Shown here: one piece after another, positions 16,647 through 25,477 of the stretch
Layout of the letters: each line of letters starts with the position of its first letter
How positions within the stretch are numbered: position 1 is the stretch's first letter
Assembly (NCBI RefSeq): GCF_002752675.1
Contig: NZ_CP024608.1
Coordinates: forward strand, 7,192,001-7,256,000
Length of the DNA: 64,000 nt
Direction: 5' to 3'
Origin: Massilia violaceinigra
GTDB taxonomy: Bacteria > Pseudomonadota > Gammaproteobacteria > Burkholderiales > Burkholderiaceae_D
Position numbers and translations under genes: made by a program
The notes under the pieces: generated by a model
Seen by the model: only the letters and a program-made list of their open reading frames with translations
Databases searched by the model: none
What the model was told of the DNA's origin: nothing

Positions 16647-18224
16647 CTAGAGTTTCAACGCCCTCGCTACATCCTCCCAACTGACGTACTTGAAGTTCTG
16701 CGGCCCATCCGGCATGCGTTTGTACCCATCCTGAATCACCAGCATGCCCTGCGCATAAGGACCACCCAGGTTCTTCGACGTCACATCCAGTCCATCGGTG
16801 TCCGACGTGCCATCGATTCCCTCGGCCAGATTGAAGCCCACCTTGAAGCGCCCGCGCACCTTGTACGGCACTGCCGCGTCGAGCACCACATAACTGCTGT
16901 CGCCCTGGCTCGACACGATCAGATACGCGCCCCTAGCGCCTTCGTAGATCGCCATGCCTTCCACATCCGCGTGCAGGTCACGCCCGACAGCGAGCACCAT
17001 CTTGCGCGCGACCGGCTGGTCGGCACGCGCCGCCAGGGTCCACACGCCACGCTTTTCCTCGCCGATGAACAGGCGCTCGTTGCGGTCGTCGGCAACGCAG
17101 CCTTCCGGCTGGCTGTCCACCTTGAACTCGCGCGCCAGCTTGCTGCTCCACGCGCCGCCATTCCTCGCAATGCGGAACTGGCGGAACGCCCCACCCTTGT
17201 CGTTGACGATCACGTCCAGCCCACCACTGCGCGGCTGGAACAGGCAGATGCCGTACACCTCGGGAAAACCGGTCGCGAAGCGCGTCAATTCGGCCACCTT
17301 GCCGTCGGCGTCGAAACCGAACAGCACCACGCTGTTGTCGTCGCGCTGGCTGGCCACTGCCAGGTCGACCGCCTTGCCATCCATGTTCACACCCTGGCGC
17401 AGGTCGACGTTGTTCAGGCGGCCCACATCGAGGAACTGCTGCTGCTTGCCCTGCAGGTCGTACACCATCAAGCCCTGCTTCTTGTTCGTGCCCAGCACGC
17501 GCGAGCGCGTCGCATCCTGCGGATGCACCCAGATCGCCGGATCGTCCGCCACGTCGCCCAGGCGTGCCACTGGCATCGTCTGCGCGCGCGGTTCGACCAC
17601 CACCGCCGGAGAAGCCGCGGGCCCCGCCGGCAGGCGCGCACCGGCCTTGAGCAGCCGGCGCGCCGGCGCCGCCTCGCTGTTGGCTTCATACGCCCAGGTA
17701 CCGATGCCCTCCTCGTTCGCATACAGCGTGTGGCGCGCGTCGTCGACCGTGCACTGGCCGGCGTCGAGCGGCATGCTCAGTTTGCGCACCAGCTGCGGCG
17801 CGGCGCCGTGCATCAGCCACTGCTCGGCCTGACCATCCTTGGCGGCGACGAACAGGAAGTCGAGCCCCTGCTGGTCGCGGAACAGGCACAGTCCTTCGAC
17901 CCCGAAAGGCTGCTGCGGCAGGGGAGCAAGACGCGTCAGTTCGCCGCGTTTGATATCGACGCGGATCGGCAACGCGTGCTGGGTGTCGGCATCGAGCACC
18001 ACGGCGAGCCCGCTGCCGCTGGCGCTGCGTACGTCGAGCTGTTTGGCGCGCATCGGCAGGCGGGCCAGTTCCTTGCCGGCGGCGTCGGTCAGCAGCAAGG
18101 CGTGCTTGTCGAGCGAGAGCCAGCCACCGCCATCGAGCGCAATGCGCTCCGCGGACTGCGCCGCCGTGCTGGCGACGATGCACAGCACAGCGGCTGCGCA
18201 GGTAATGTGTTTTTGCATGGTCAT
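16647..18224 (-). CDS. beta-propeller phytase (3-phytase), exported
   Basis: The 525-residue precursor starts with a signal peptide (HITCAAAVLCIVASTAAQSA). The C-terminal ~340 residues carry the beta-propeller phytase motifs: DVADDPAIWVHP, GTNKKQGLMVYDLQGK, RLNNVDLRQG, YGICLF and SQPEGCVADD, with acidic residues for calcium binding. The N-terminal ~170 residues look like a second, degenerate propeller, so this is a dual-domain phytase. It releases phosphate from phytate in the periplasm or outside the cell. It starts one base after the TonB-receptor stop, so the two form an operon for phytate use (inference). Confidence 0.9.
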   Translation of the reverse strand: MTMQKHITCAAAVLCIVASTAAQSAERIALDGGGWLSLDKHALLLTDAAGKELARLPMRAKQLDVRSASGSGLAVVLDADTQHALPIRVDIKRGELTRLAPLPQQPFGVEGLCLFRDQQGLDFLFVAAKDGQAEQWLMHGAAPQLVRKLSMPLDAGQCTVDDARHTLYANEEGIGTWAYEANSEAAPARRLLKAGARLPAGPAASPAVVVEPRAQTMPVARLGDVADDPAIWVHPQDATRSRVLGTNKKQGLMVYDLQGKQQQFLDVGRLNNVDLRQGVNMDGKAVDLAVASQRDDNSVVLFGFDADGKVAELTRFATGFPEVYGICLFQPRSGGLDVIVNDKGGAFRQFRIARNGGAWSSKLAREFKVDSQPEGCVADDRNERLFIGEEKRGVWTLAARADQPVARKMVLAVGRDLHADVEGMAIYEGARGAYLIVSSQGDSSYVVLDAAVPYKVRGRFKVGFNLAEGIDGTSDTDGLDVTSKNLGGPYAQGMLVIQDGYKRMPDGPQNFKYVSWEDVARALKL

Positions 18225-18225
18225 A

Positions 18226-20802
18226 TCAGAAGAAGTTCGCTTTCAGACTCAGTTTAAAGGTGCGGCCGTACTGCTCGTACTGCACGTTGTACGGCTTGGT
18301 GCCCTGGTACACATAATAGGTTTCATTATTCAGGTTGATGCCCTCGAAGACCAGCTGCACACGCTTGCTGATCTGGTAGCCGAGCGAAAAATCCACCTGG
18401 CGCTGGGCGTCGACATAGCGGTCCTGCGACGCATCGAGCAGGTCGCCGCCGACTTCGAGCAGATAGGCCGACTTGTGATTGAGCGCCAGGCGCGTGCTCA
18501 CGGGCCCGTTTTCGTAACCGAGCATCAGATTGACGATCTGTTTCGACTGCCCCGGCAGGCGGATCTCGCGCGTCAGCTGGCCGCCGCTGGCCTTGTCGAA
18601 GCGGCCGATGGTGGCCTTGGCATCGTTAAAACTGGCATTGGCGCCGACCAGAATGCCGTTCCACGGCGCCGGCAGCATGCGCAGCGACTGCGAATACGAC
18701 AGTTCGATGCCGTTCACGCGCGCCTTCTTGCCGTTGGCGTAGCTGGTGGCGGTGGTGTAGCCGGCCCATGCCCCGCTGCCGGCAAGATCGGTGGTGTAGG
18801 TGAAATTCTTGATGTCCTTCGAGTACACGTAGGCCGACAGCGCGCCATCGGCGCCCAGCATGCGCTCGATGCCAAGGTCGACGTTCGCCGCCTTCAGAGG
18901 TTTGAGGTCCGGATTGCCGATCACCGCTTCCGTATTGCTGGCCAGGCTGATGCCGGGCGCCAGCTGGCTGAAATTGGCGCGTACGACCGCGTTGGTCCAG
19001 GCGGCGCGCACGCTGGTGTCCTTATCGATATCGAAACGTGCCTGCAGGTTGGGCAGCCAGTTCGAATAGTCGTGGGTGCGCGAGACGGCCTGCGGGCCCG
19101 TGCCCGATACCTGTTGGCCGCGCGCCGCAAAGCTGGTGCGCTCGTGGCGCACGCCGGCCAGCAGGCGCCAGTTGCCGATGTCGGCGCCGGCCTGCACGTA
19201 GGCGCTGTCGATGTCTTCATCCATCGAAAAGTCGTTCAGGCTCGATTCCGATACCAGCCGGGCGCCGGCACGGTCCAATCCCGCCACGCGCGCGCGGATC
19301 AGCGCCGGATCGAGGCCCGGCCCGAGATTGGCGAACGGGTAGTCCAGCGCACCCTGTGTGAAACCGCTCATCGACACGCTGCCCGCGCCCCAGTAATTGC
19401 CGCTACTCGCCTTGTTGCTGGTATAGGCCCACTGCTCGGTATCGTTCTCCTTGGTGCGGCGGCTGGCCTTGACGCCGCCCTTGATATCGGCGGCAGTGTC
19501 GCCCAGCGCCAGGCGGCGGCTCAGGTCCAGCTTGACGTGGCGCTCGGCGTCCTTGCTGTCGCGCGCCTGCAAGGTGATGCCCTGCAGGTTGTAGCTTGCC
19601 GGGTCGACCAGGCTGGCGGGCCCCGTCAGGCGCGGCACATCGGTGCCGGCAAAGCGCAGCCCGGCCACGTTGGCGCTGGCGCGAAAGCGCCCATCGTTGA
19701 TACTCTCCGGCGTGTCCTCGGTGGCGCGGCTGGCGCCACCGGACGCGGCCAGTTTCCAGTCGCCGGCGCGCAGTTCGCCGCCGACGACTGCGGAGCCGAT
19801 CTGCTGCGTGTATTTGCGCTGGCGCAGGCGGCGTTCGGCGCGCGCGGTGAACGCCGTGTCGGGCGATGCCGCCCCGCCGGCGATGTTACTGAGCGACAGG
19901 CGGTCGCGCACTTCCTCGTCCGAAAAGCGGCTGAGAAACGTGTGCAGATACAGCGACTGGCCGGCCTGCGGACGGTAATCGAGGTTCAGCGCCAGCGCAT
20001 TGCGTTCGCGCTCGGGCAGGTAATCGCGCAGTTCGAGGCCGGACAGCTTGCCCTTGCTCCAGGCGCCGCCGGTTTCCACGTTATCGGAACCGAACTTGCG
20101 GCGCTCGCCGCTGATGCCTGCGGCGACACCGAGTTTACCGCCCAGGAAGCGGTCGGCCCACAAGGCGCCGGCGTTCGGGCTGGTCTTGCCGGTATTCTGA
20201 TCGCGGCTGGCGCCAGCGTGGAACGACAGTGCCGTGCCGGGCAAATCGAAGGCCGACAGCGACTTGACGTCGACCGAGCCGCCCAGCGAATTGGCATCCT
20301 GGTCGGGCATCAAGGTTTTGCTCACCTCCAGCGAACGAATCAGGCCGGCCGGCAGTACGTCGAGTGCGACCGCGCGGCGACCGGCTTCCGGCGACGGCAC
20401 CGAAGCGCCGTTGATGGTGACGGCGTTGTAATCGGGTCCCATGCCGCGCACCACGATGTAGCGGCCTTCGCCCTGGTCGCGCTGCACCGCCACGCCGGGC
20501 AGGCGGGCCAGCGCCTCGGCGGCGTTCTTGTCGGGCAGGCCGCCGATATCGTCGCTGCTGACGATGCTGACGATATTGTCGGCCTTCTGCTGGGCCGCCA
20601 GCGCGCGCTTCATGCTCGAACGCTGGCCGGCGATGACGACGGTATCAAGCGGGATCGCGTTTGCCTCGCTGCTGCCGGCGGCGTTGTCGGCGCCGTGCGC
20701 AATGCCGCCGCACAGTTGCAGGATGCCGAACGCAATGAGGGACAGGCGCGGAATGCCGCCCGCTGCTGCGCGCTGACGCTGTTGTTGTTTGTCGCTGTTC
20801 AT
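18226..20802 (-). CDS. TonB-dependent outer membrane receptor
   Basis: This 858-residue precursor has an N-terminal signal region (LSLIAFGILQLCGGIAHGA), a plug domain (VVIAGQRSSM, LPDKNAAEALARLPGVAVQR, GMGPDYNAVTINGA, GGSVDVKSL) and a 22-strand barrel ending in FKLSLKANFF with a terminal Phe. The plug type resembles receptors for carbohydrates and phosphorylated organics. Because the phytase gene follows with a one-base gap, phytate or its breakdown products are the likely ligand (inference from context). No STN signalling domain is seen. Confidence 0.92.
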   Translation of the reverse strand: MNSDKQQQRQRAAAGGIPRLSLIAFGILQLCGGIAHGADNAAGSSEANAIPLDTVVIAGQRSSMKRALAAQQKADNIVSIVSSDDIGGLPDKNAAEALARLPGVAVQRDQGEGRYIVVRGMGPDYNAVTINGASVPSPEAGRRAVALDVLPAGLIRSLEVSKTLMPDQDANSLGGSVDVKSLSAFDLPGTALSFHAGASRDQNTGKTSPNAGALWADRFLGGKLGVAAGISGERRKFGSDNVETGGAWSKGKLSGLELRDYLPERERNALALNLDYRPQAGQSLYLHTFLSRFSDEEVRDRLSLSNIAGGAASPDTAFTARAERRLRQRKYTQQIGSAVVGGELRAGDWKLAASGGASRATEDTPESINDGRFRASANVAGLRFAGTDVPRLTGPASLVDPASYNLQGITLQARDSKDAERHVKLDLSRRLALGDTAADIKGGVKASRRTKENDTEQWAYTSNKASSGNYWGAGSVSMSGFTQGALDYPFANLGPGLDPALIRARVAGLDRAGARLVSESSLNDFSMDEDIDSAYVQAGADIGNWRLLAGVRHERTSFAARGQQVSGTGPQAVSRTHDYSNWLPNLQARFDIDKDTSVRAAWTNAVVRANFSQLAPGISLASNTEAVIGNPDLKPLKAANVDLGIERMLGADGALSAYVYSKDIKNFTYTTDLAGSGAWAGYTTATSYANGKKARVNGIELSYSQSLRMLPAPWNGILVGANASFNDAKATIGRFDKASGGQLTREIRLPGQSKQIVNLMLGYENGPVSTRLALNHKSAYLLEVGGDLLDASQDRYVDAQRQVDFSLGYQISKRVQLVFEGINLNNETYYVYQGTKPYNVQYEQYGRTFKLSLKANFF

Positions 20803-21061
20803 AGGATCGCCGTGGGATGGGTGAAAAACAGGGCGAAGTCTAGAGACCGAATATGTCCATCTCGTGACACGGCCCCCGCCACCACGGGCGATACGGGCTT
20901 TTACGGCAGCAAATGAGCTGAAATGACCCGGGGGTTTGCGGGCCGCCGCCCAGCGCGGTGCGGACGATGAGCCGATCCGACTGGCGCCGCTGCGCTGTTT
21001 GCACCCCCGCCTGTCATCGTCCTGTCACGCGTGCAGGCTAGTATCGGCACGTATCACCCTC

Positions 21062-22012
21062 ATGCAAGGCTTCTGCCTTTCGCCCATGCTCCACTCACAC
21101 CGCACTCCGCTCGTCCTGGCCCTGTTGGCCCTTGTCGCCTGCTGCTTCCTGTTTGCGTTCGCCGGGGTGCCCAAGCCGCCCGCCGACTGGAAGTGGATCG
21201 ATATCGCCAGCGAGGCGAGCATCGCCCTCATGGCCGGCGTGTGGTTCGTGCTGGTCCTGAGCAGCCGCCCGCCCGGCCGCGTGACCGCGCTGCTGGCCGC
21301 TGGCCTGGCCGGCCTGATGCTGGGCGCCAGCGCCGATTGCCTCGACGAGTTTTTCAGCATGCCCAAAGGCCAGCTGTGGAACCATGTGATCGAGAGCGGC
21401 CTGACGCTGGCCGGCATGGCCGCCCTCACCTGCGGCCTGCTCGACTGGCGCCGCGAACAGTTCATGCTCAACGAGCACCTGCACAAGCGCGAGCGCCTGT
21501 TCCGCGATCACCGCTCGTTCGACACCCTCACCCAGGTGGGCGACGCCGACTATTTGCGCGCCCAGCTTCGCATCGAGCACGAACGCGGCACCGGCCCGGA
21601 TTGCTGCCTGCTGATGGTCGATATCGACAGCTTCCACCTGATTAACCGCGGCCACGGCCAGCGCGAAGGCGACCGCCTGCTGCAAGCCGTCACCCACACC
21701 CTGTTGCTGAACCTGCGCCGCTCCGACCTGCTGTGCCGCTATGCGGGCGACCGCTTCGCGATCCTGCTGCCGGGGACCGATGCCGACACCGCGCGTGCGC
21801 TGGCCGAGCAGCTGCGCCGTGCCGTGGCGACGCTGCGCCATCACACCCACAGCGGCGGCGAGGCGCTGCAGGTGACGGTGCGCTACGCGGTGCGCCATGT
21901 CGACATCGAGCCGCGCCAGCTGCTCAAGGAAATCAACCGCGCGCTGGAACGGCGCATGCCGCAGCCGGCTCCCGCCGCGGAGGATGCCAGCAGCTTCGCC
22001 GCGCCCGCGTGA
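21062..22012 (+). CDS. membrane protein with a degenerate GGDEF domain
   Basis: About 316 residues; an ATG at 21086 is an alternative start. Several hydrophobic segments fill the N-terminal half (LVLALLALVACCFLFAFAG, ASIALMAGVWFVLVL, LLAAGLAGLMLGAS). The C-terminal half is GGDEF-like (FDTLTQVGDADYLRAQL, MVDIDSFHLINRGHGQREGD), but the signature loop reads AGDRF instead of GGDEF. The second Gly and the catalytic Glu are lost, so diguanylate cyclase activity is unlikely; it may instead bind a nucleotide or a partner. Its stop overlaps the GTG start of the AraC gene, so the two are probably translationally coupled. Confidence 0.75.
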   Translation: MQGFCLSPMLHSHRTPLVLALLALVACCFLFAFAGVPKPPADWKWIDIASEASIALMAGVWFVLVLSSRPPGRVTALLAAGLAGLMLGASADCLDEFFSMPKGQLWNHVIESGLTLAGMAALTCGLLDWRREQFMLNEHLHKRERLFRDHRSFDTLTQVGDADYLRAQLRIEHERGTGPDCCLLMVDIDSFHLINRGHGQREGDRLLQAVTHTLLLNLRRSDLLCRYAGDRFAILLPGTDADTARALAEQLRRAVATLRHHTHSGGEALQVTVRYAVRHVDIEPRQLLKEINRALERRMPQPAPAAEDASSFAAPA

Positions 22013-23076
22013 GCCGCTTCCTGCAAGCGGGCGACGCCTGCATCGTGGCGCAGCACCAGCCCGCGCTGGTGCTCGACTACGCGCGCAGCCGCGACCTGGC
22101 GCCGCGCACGATCCTGGCCGGCACCGGCATGGACGATGTGCAGGCACCCGACGCGCAGCAGGCCGTCAGTCCCACCGAGTACCTGCAATTGCTGGCCAAC
22201 GTCGCCGCCGGCCTGAAAAGCCCGGAGACGAGCTTCATGCTCGGCCAGCAGATGCTGCCCGGGCACTTCGGGGCCCTGAGCCACGCGCTGATGCATGCGC
22301 ACAGCCTGCGCGAGGCGATAGCGCTGCTGGTGCGCTTCCAGATGCAGCTGTGCCCCTTGCTGTCGCCGCGCTTTCGCGAGGAAGGCGGACTTGGGGTGCT
22401 GTACTGGACCGACAGTTTCGGCGCCGGCCAGCAGCGCGGCTTCCTGGTGGAGATGCACATGACGGCCATGTCCGCGATGTGCCGCTGGCTGAGCGGCGAG
22501 CGCCTGCCGTGGCGCTACTGCTTCAACCGCACGCCGCCGCGCTACACCGAGCAGCACGAGGTGCACCTGGGCGAACAGCTGCGCTTTCACTGTCATCTCG
22601 ACGCCATGCTGATCGACGCCGCCTGGCTCGACCGCCCGTGGCCGCGCGCCAATGCGATGGCGGCGGCAGTGGCGCGGCGCACTGTCGACGCGGCCAACGC
22701 CGACAGCGGCCAGACGGGCCAGCGCAGCCTGTTGTGCGCCCTGTACGATTATCTGCTGGAGCACATCCGCAGCGCGCCCACGCTGGAACAGTGCGCGATC
22801 CAGTTCGGGGTCAGCCCGGCCACCCTGAAACGCCACCTGGCGCGCCACGGCAGCCACTTCCAGGCCGAACTCGACCAGGTGCGCGCCCACGTCGCCCTGC
22901 ATCTGTTCCATGGCGGACGGCACGACAACGATGCCGTCGCGCGCCACCTCGGTTTTCACGACGCCAACAACTTCCGCCGCTCCTTCAAGCGCTGGACCGG
23001 CATGACGCCCATGCTGTTGCGCCAAAGCCTCGACGCTTACCGCTTGCAATCGGGAGACACATCGGCCATAATCTAA
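22009..23076 (+). CDS. AraC-family transcriptional regulator (OruR/Arabinose_bd type)
   Basis: It starts at the GTG at 22009 in a GTGA overlap with the previous gene; 355 residues. The N-terminal ~230 residues match the ligand-binding layout of the ArgR/OruR/VirF-type AraC group (TEYLQLLANVAAGL, GALSHALMHAHSLREAIALL). The C-terminal ~100 residues hold two helix-turn-helix motifs (FGVSPATLKRHLARHG, VARHLGFHDANNFRRSFKRW and TGMTP). Its coding end contains the hemP promoter. Regulated genes are unknown. Confidence 0.88.
   Translation: MSRFLQAGDACIVAQHQPALVLDYARSRDLAPRTILAGTGMDDVQAPDAQQAVSPTEYLQLLANVAAGLKSPETSFMLGQQMLPGHFGALSHALMHAHSLREAIALLVRFQMQLCPLLSPRFREEGGLGVLYWTDSFGAGQQRGFLVEMHMTAMSAMCRWLSGERLPWRYCFNRTPPRYTEQHEVHLGEQLRFHCHLDAMLIDAAWLDRPWPRANAMAAAVARRTVDAANADSGQTGQRSLLCALYDYLLEHIRSAPTLEQCAIQFGVSPATLKRHLARHGSHFQAELDQVRAHVALHLFHGGRHDNDAVARHLGFHDANNFRRSFKRWTGMTPMLLRQSLDAYRLQSGDTSAII
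23044..23072 (+). promoter_or_regulatory. sigma-70-type promoter of hemP
   Basis: TTGCAA (23044-23049) and CATAAT (23067-23072) are separated by 17 bases inside the last codons of the AraC gene. A transcript would begin near 23079, inside the Fur box, which fits repression by iron-loaded Fur. Confidence 0.6.
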
Positions 23077-23094
23077 ATGAGAATTGTTCTCATT
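23076..23094. promoter_or_regulatory. Fur box upstream of hemP
   Basis: The 19-base sequence AATGAGAATTGTTCTCATT has perfect 8-base arms around a TTG centre and closely matches the ferric uptake regulator consensus. It lies 15 bases before the hemP start codon. Confidence 0.88.
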
Positions 23095-23109
23095 CACTGA
23101 AAGGCAGCG

Positions 23110-23286
23110 ATGAATACCACCCAACAACCCGTGCGCGCGATCCCGGCGCCTGTCGCACCTGCGCTTCCGCTGCGCGTCAACAGCCAGGAACTGCTGCGCC
23201 AGGGCAAGTCGATCCAGATCGAACACGACGGCAAAATCTACGAATTGCGGGTCACCCGGCTCAACAAGCTGATCCTGACCGCCTGA
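23110..23286 (+). CDS. hemP: hemin uptake protein HemP/HmuP
   Basis: The 58-residue protein has the HemP core in its C-terminal half (LRVNSQELLRQGKSIQIEH, YELRVTRLNKLILTA). A Shine-Dalgarno GAAAGG precedes the ATG by five bases. HemP proteins are iron-regulated, and in some bacteria they act as co-activators of heme-receptor genes. The perfect Fur box upstream supports iron control. No heme receptor or ABC genes follow, so its targets lie elsewhere. Confidence 0.9.
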   Translation: MNTTQQPVRAIPAPVAPALPLRVNSQELLRQGKSIQIEHDGKIYELRVTRLNKLILTA

Positions 23287-23354
23287 ACGACCAACCCCCA
23301 GCCAGCCAGCGTTGCACGCGCGAGCCAGCCATCCCCTTCTGACAGGAGCATCGC

Positions 23355-23672
23355 ATGGCTATCGACATGGCAGGTCCCGCATTTACCGCATCGGCCAGCG
23401 CGCCGCCCCAGCCCGAGCTGCTGGTGTCTGCCGCGCTGCACCTGATGTCCCACTACAGCGCCAACGCGGCGCAGGCCGGGCCCTGCCTGAAGCTGGCGTC
23501 CGTGATCGAGCGCCATCTCAAGGCGCTGGCCAGCCATTCCGATCTCAATCCGGTGCTGCGCGCCACGTGCCAGCAATTGTCGGAACAGTGGGCCGCCGTG
23601 GTCGACCAGGCGCTCCCGCGCCCGTCGCGCCCGACCTTGTTCAAGCGCTTCGTGGGCGGCACGCGCCAGTAA
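23355..23672 (+). CDS. small hypothetical helical protein following hemP
   Basis: This 105-residue protein has a good AGGAG Shine-Dalgarno six bases before its ATG. It is mostly helical (LLVSAALHLMSHYSAN, LKLASVIERHLKALASH, LRATCQQLSEQWAAVVDQAL) with a basic tail. It has no signal peptide or known domain. It lies 68 bases after hemP on the same strand and may belong to the same iron-controlled transcript. Confidence 0.65.
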   Translation: MAIDMAGPAFTASASAPPQPELLVSAALHLMSHYSANAAQAGPCLKLASVIERHLKALASHSDLNPVLRATCQQLSEQWAAVVDQALPRPSRPTLFKRFVGGTRQ

Positions 23673-24070
23673 TGCCTGGCGGCGGTCACGGCGGCCTGCC
23701 GGCCGGGCGGGCGGGCCAATACGTTAGCGCGGCGCGCAATCGCCCACCCGGCTGTTGAAGATAACGGCAGCCACCCCGCGTGGCGCCAGCCGCGCCGCTG
23801 ACGGCGACGCGGACGCCTTGCCGAATACGGCGCGGTAACGGCGCAGTAACGGCGATAATCGGTGCGGGTGGCCCGGCGGATCCGGCGGGCGCGGTGCGAA
23901 TATTCCGTGGCGCCGCGCGCGCCACCGGCGCCAGTCCAGCCAGTGCGCATGAAAACGTTTTCAAAGCCTCGTAACCTGTGTACACTCTGGCCGGCTGTTT
24001 ATTTCGTGGGTCGTTCCACTTATGGTAATCTCGCGATGACAGCCGTTCCGCCCCCTACCAGGACCTACCC
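23673..24070. other. intergenic region upstream of the LacI-family gene
   Basis: The first 270 bases are very GC-rich with short near-repeats (GGCGCGGTAAC-like), and no protein there looks real. The last 120 bases are AT-richer and contain a LacI-type operator at 23950-23963 and a GTGTACAC palindrome at 23978-23985. A 12-codon frame from the ATG at 24036 ends across the TTG start of the LacI gene; I cannot tell whether it is translated. Confidence 0.5.
23950..23963. promoter_or_regulatory. LacI-family operator
   Basis: TGAAAACGTTTTCA is a perfect 14-base palindrome with a central CG, the typical form of operators for LacI/GalR regulators. It lies 108 bases before the regulator's start, which suggests autoregulation. 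Confidence 0.75.
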
Positions 24071-25090
24071 TTGACCGACCACGACAACGCTGCCCCGCCC
24101 TCCACCCTGATCGACGTTGCACGTCACGCCGGCGTCTCGCCGAGCACCGTATCGCGCATCCTGAACGGCACCGCCAAGGTCTCCGACGACAAGCGCACCG
24201 CCGTCATGGCGGCGATCGAAAAGATGCACTTCGCCCCGAACCAGATGGCACAAGGCCTCAAGAAGGGGCGCTCGATGACCATCGGGATCGTGGTGCAGGA
24301 TATTTCGAGCCCGTTCTTCGACGAGACGCTGCGCGGTGTCGACGATGGCTTGAAGGGTACGGGCTACGCGTCGGTGATCGTGAGCGGCCACTGGAACGCG
24401 GTGGAAGAAACGGAACGCATCCGCCTTCTGCTGGCGCGCAAGGTCGATGGCATCATCCTGCTGTCGGGCCACCTGGGCGACGACACCATCTTGCAGTTTG
24501 CGAACCACCGCCCGATCGTCTCCACCGGGCGCGAACTGCGCACGAAAAGCGCGCTCGGTTTCAAGCTCGATAATGAAAACGGTGCCTTCATGGCGGTGCG
24601 CCACCTGGTCGAACTGGGACACCGGCGCATCGCCTTCGTCACCGGGCCGCCGCACCACCGCGATGCCGACGAGCGCCTGATCGGCTACAAGCGCGCGCTC
24701 GCCGAATCCGATATCGCGTACGACGACAAGCTGGTGGTGGGCGGCGACTTCCACGAATCCGGCGGCCTGCTGGCGGTGAACCATCTGTTCGAGACCAACC
24801 AGCAGTTCACGGCGGTGTTTGCGGCCAATGACCTGAGCGCATATGGGGTGAGATTGTGCCTGTACCGCAAAGGCATCCGGGTGCCGGAAGATATTTCGCT
24901 GGTCGGCTTCGATGATTTGCCGGGGTCGTCGTACACCACGCCGCCGCTGACCACGATCCGCCAGCCCCTGTACGACATGGGCCGCATCGCGACCAATGCC
25001 CTGCTGGCACTGATCAACGGCGAACCGGTGGTGGCGCAGATTCCGCCGCTCGAACTGGTGGTGCGCGAAACCACGCGCCGGGTACGCTGA
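24071..25090 (+). CDS. LacI-family transcriptional regulator
   Basis: The start is a TTG at 24071, preceded by AGGA, giving 339 residues. The LacI helix-turn-helix is complete (TLIDVARHAGVSPSTVSRIL, VSDDKRTAVMAAIEKM), followed by a periplasmic-binding-like effector domain (GIVVQDISSPFFDETLRG, RIAFVTGPPHHRDADERL, ISLVGFDDLPGSSYTTPPLT). No transport or catabolic gene is adjacent, so only self-regulation through the operator at 23950 is suggested by the context. The effector is probably a sugar (family knowledge). Confidence 0.92.
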   Translation: MTDHDNAAPPSTLIDVARHAGVSPSTVSRILNGTAKVSDDKRTAVMAAIEKMHFAPNQMAQGLKKGRSMTIGIVVQDISSPFFDETLRGVDDGLKGTGYASVIVSGHWNAVEETERIRLLLARKVDGIILLSGHLGDDTILQFANHRPIVSTGRELRTKSALGFKLDNENGAFMAVRHLVELGHRRIAFVTGPPHHRDADERLIGYKRALAESDIAYDDKLVVGGDFHESGGLLAVNHLFETNQQFTAVFAANDLSAYGVRLCLYRKGIRVPEDISLVGFDDLPGSSYTTPPLTTIRQPLYDMGRIATNALLALINGEPVVAQIPPLELVVRETTRRVR

Positions 25091-25111
25091 CGCTGGATTA
25101 AACCGCGCCGA

Positions 25112-25477
25112 TTACAGCTGCGCCACGCAGAAATCGGTCATCGCGGCCAGCACGCTCGGGTCTTCCCCGACCGCACCGGATACGCTGATGGCCATGCCCG
25201 GATGGTCGAGCCGCAACTGCTCGACGATCAGCGGCAGGTCGCGCAGCAAATGCCCGCCCTGTCCCAAAAATACCGGCACCACCGTCACCGCGGTGACACC
25301 CTGCGCGGCCAGTTCGGCCACGCGCTCGGGCAGGCGCGGCTCCATCAATTCGAGGAAGGCCAAAGACACCGGCACGCCAGGCACGCGCGCCTGGGTCAGT
25401 TCGCGCAGTCTCTCGAAGGGCGCGGCCCAGGTGGCGGCGCGGGCGCCATGGGCAAACAGGATCAGTGCGCGGGTCAT
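25112..25477 (-). CDS. CbiX/SirB-like sirohydrochlorin chelatase
   Basis: This 121-residue protein has the short-form CbiX fold: an N-terminal metal-binding ALILFAHGARA, then VSLAFLELMEPRLPE and VTVVPVFLGQGGHLLRDLP with the second metal-binding His. Short CbiX proteins work as dimers to insert cobalt, nickel or iron into sirohydrochlorin. Its ATG overlaps the lptG stop (TGATG), so it is the third gene of the lptF-lptG transcript. It could complete siroheme synthesis for CysI, because CobA in this window has no chelatase domain (inference). Confidence 0.82.
   Translation of the reverse strand: MTRALILFAHGARAATWAAPFERLRELTQARVPGVPVSLAFLELMEPRLPERVAELAAQGVTAVTVVPVFLGQGGHLLRDLPLIVEQLRLDHPGMAISVSGAVGEDPSVLAAMTDFCVAQL

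Noticed and set aside
17839..20916. A 1,025-codon plus-strand frame across the TonB receptor
   Set aside because: Same reason: it mirrors the receptor gene and shows no protein family features.
23686..23985. Overlapping open frames in the GC-rich gap before the LacI gene
   Set aside because: Low-complexity Ala/Arg/Pro composition and no ribosome binding sites.
24036..24074. A 12-codon leader peptide overlapping the LacI start
   Set aside because: No ribosome binding site of note and no sign of attenuation structure.
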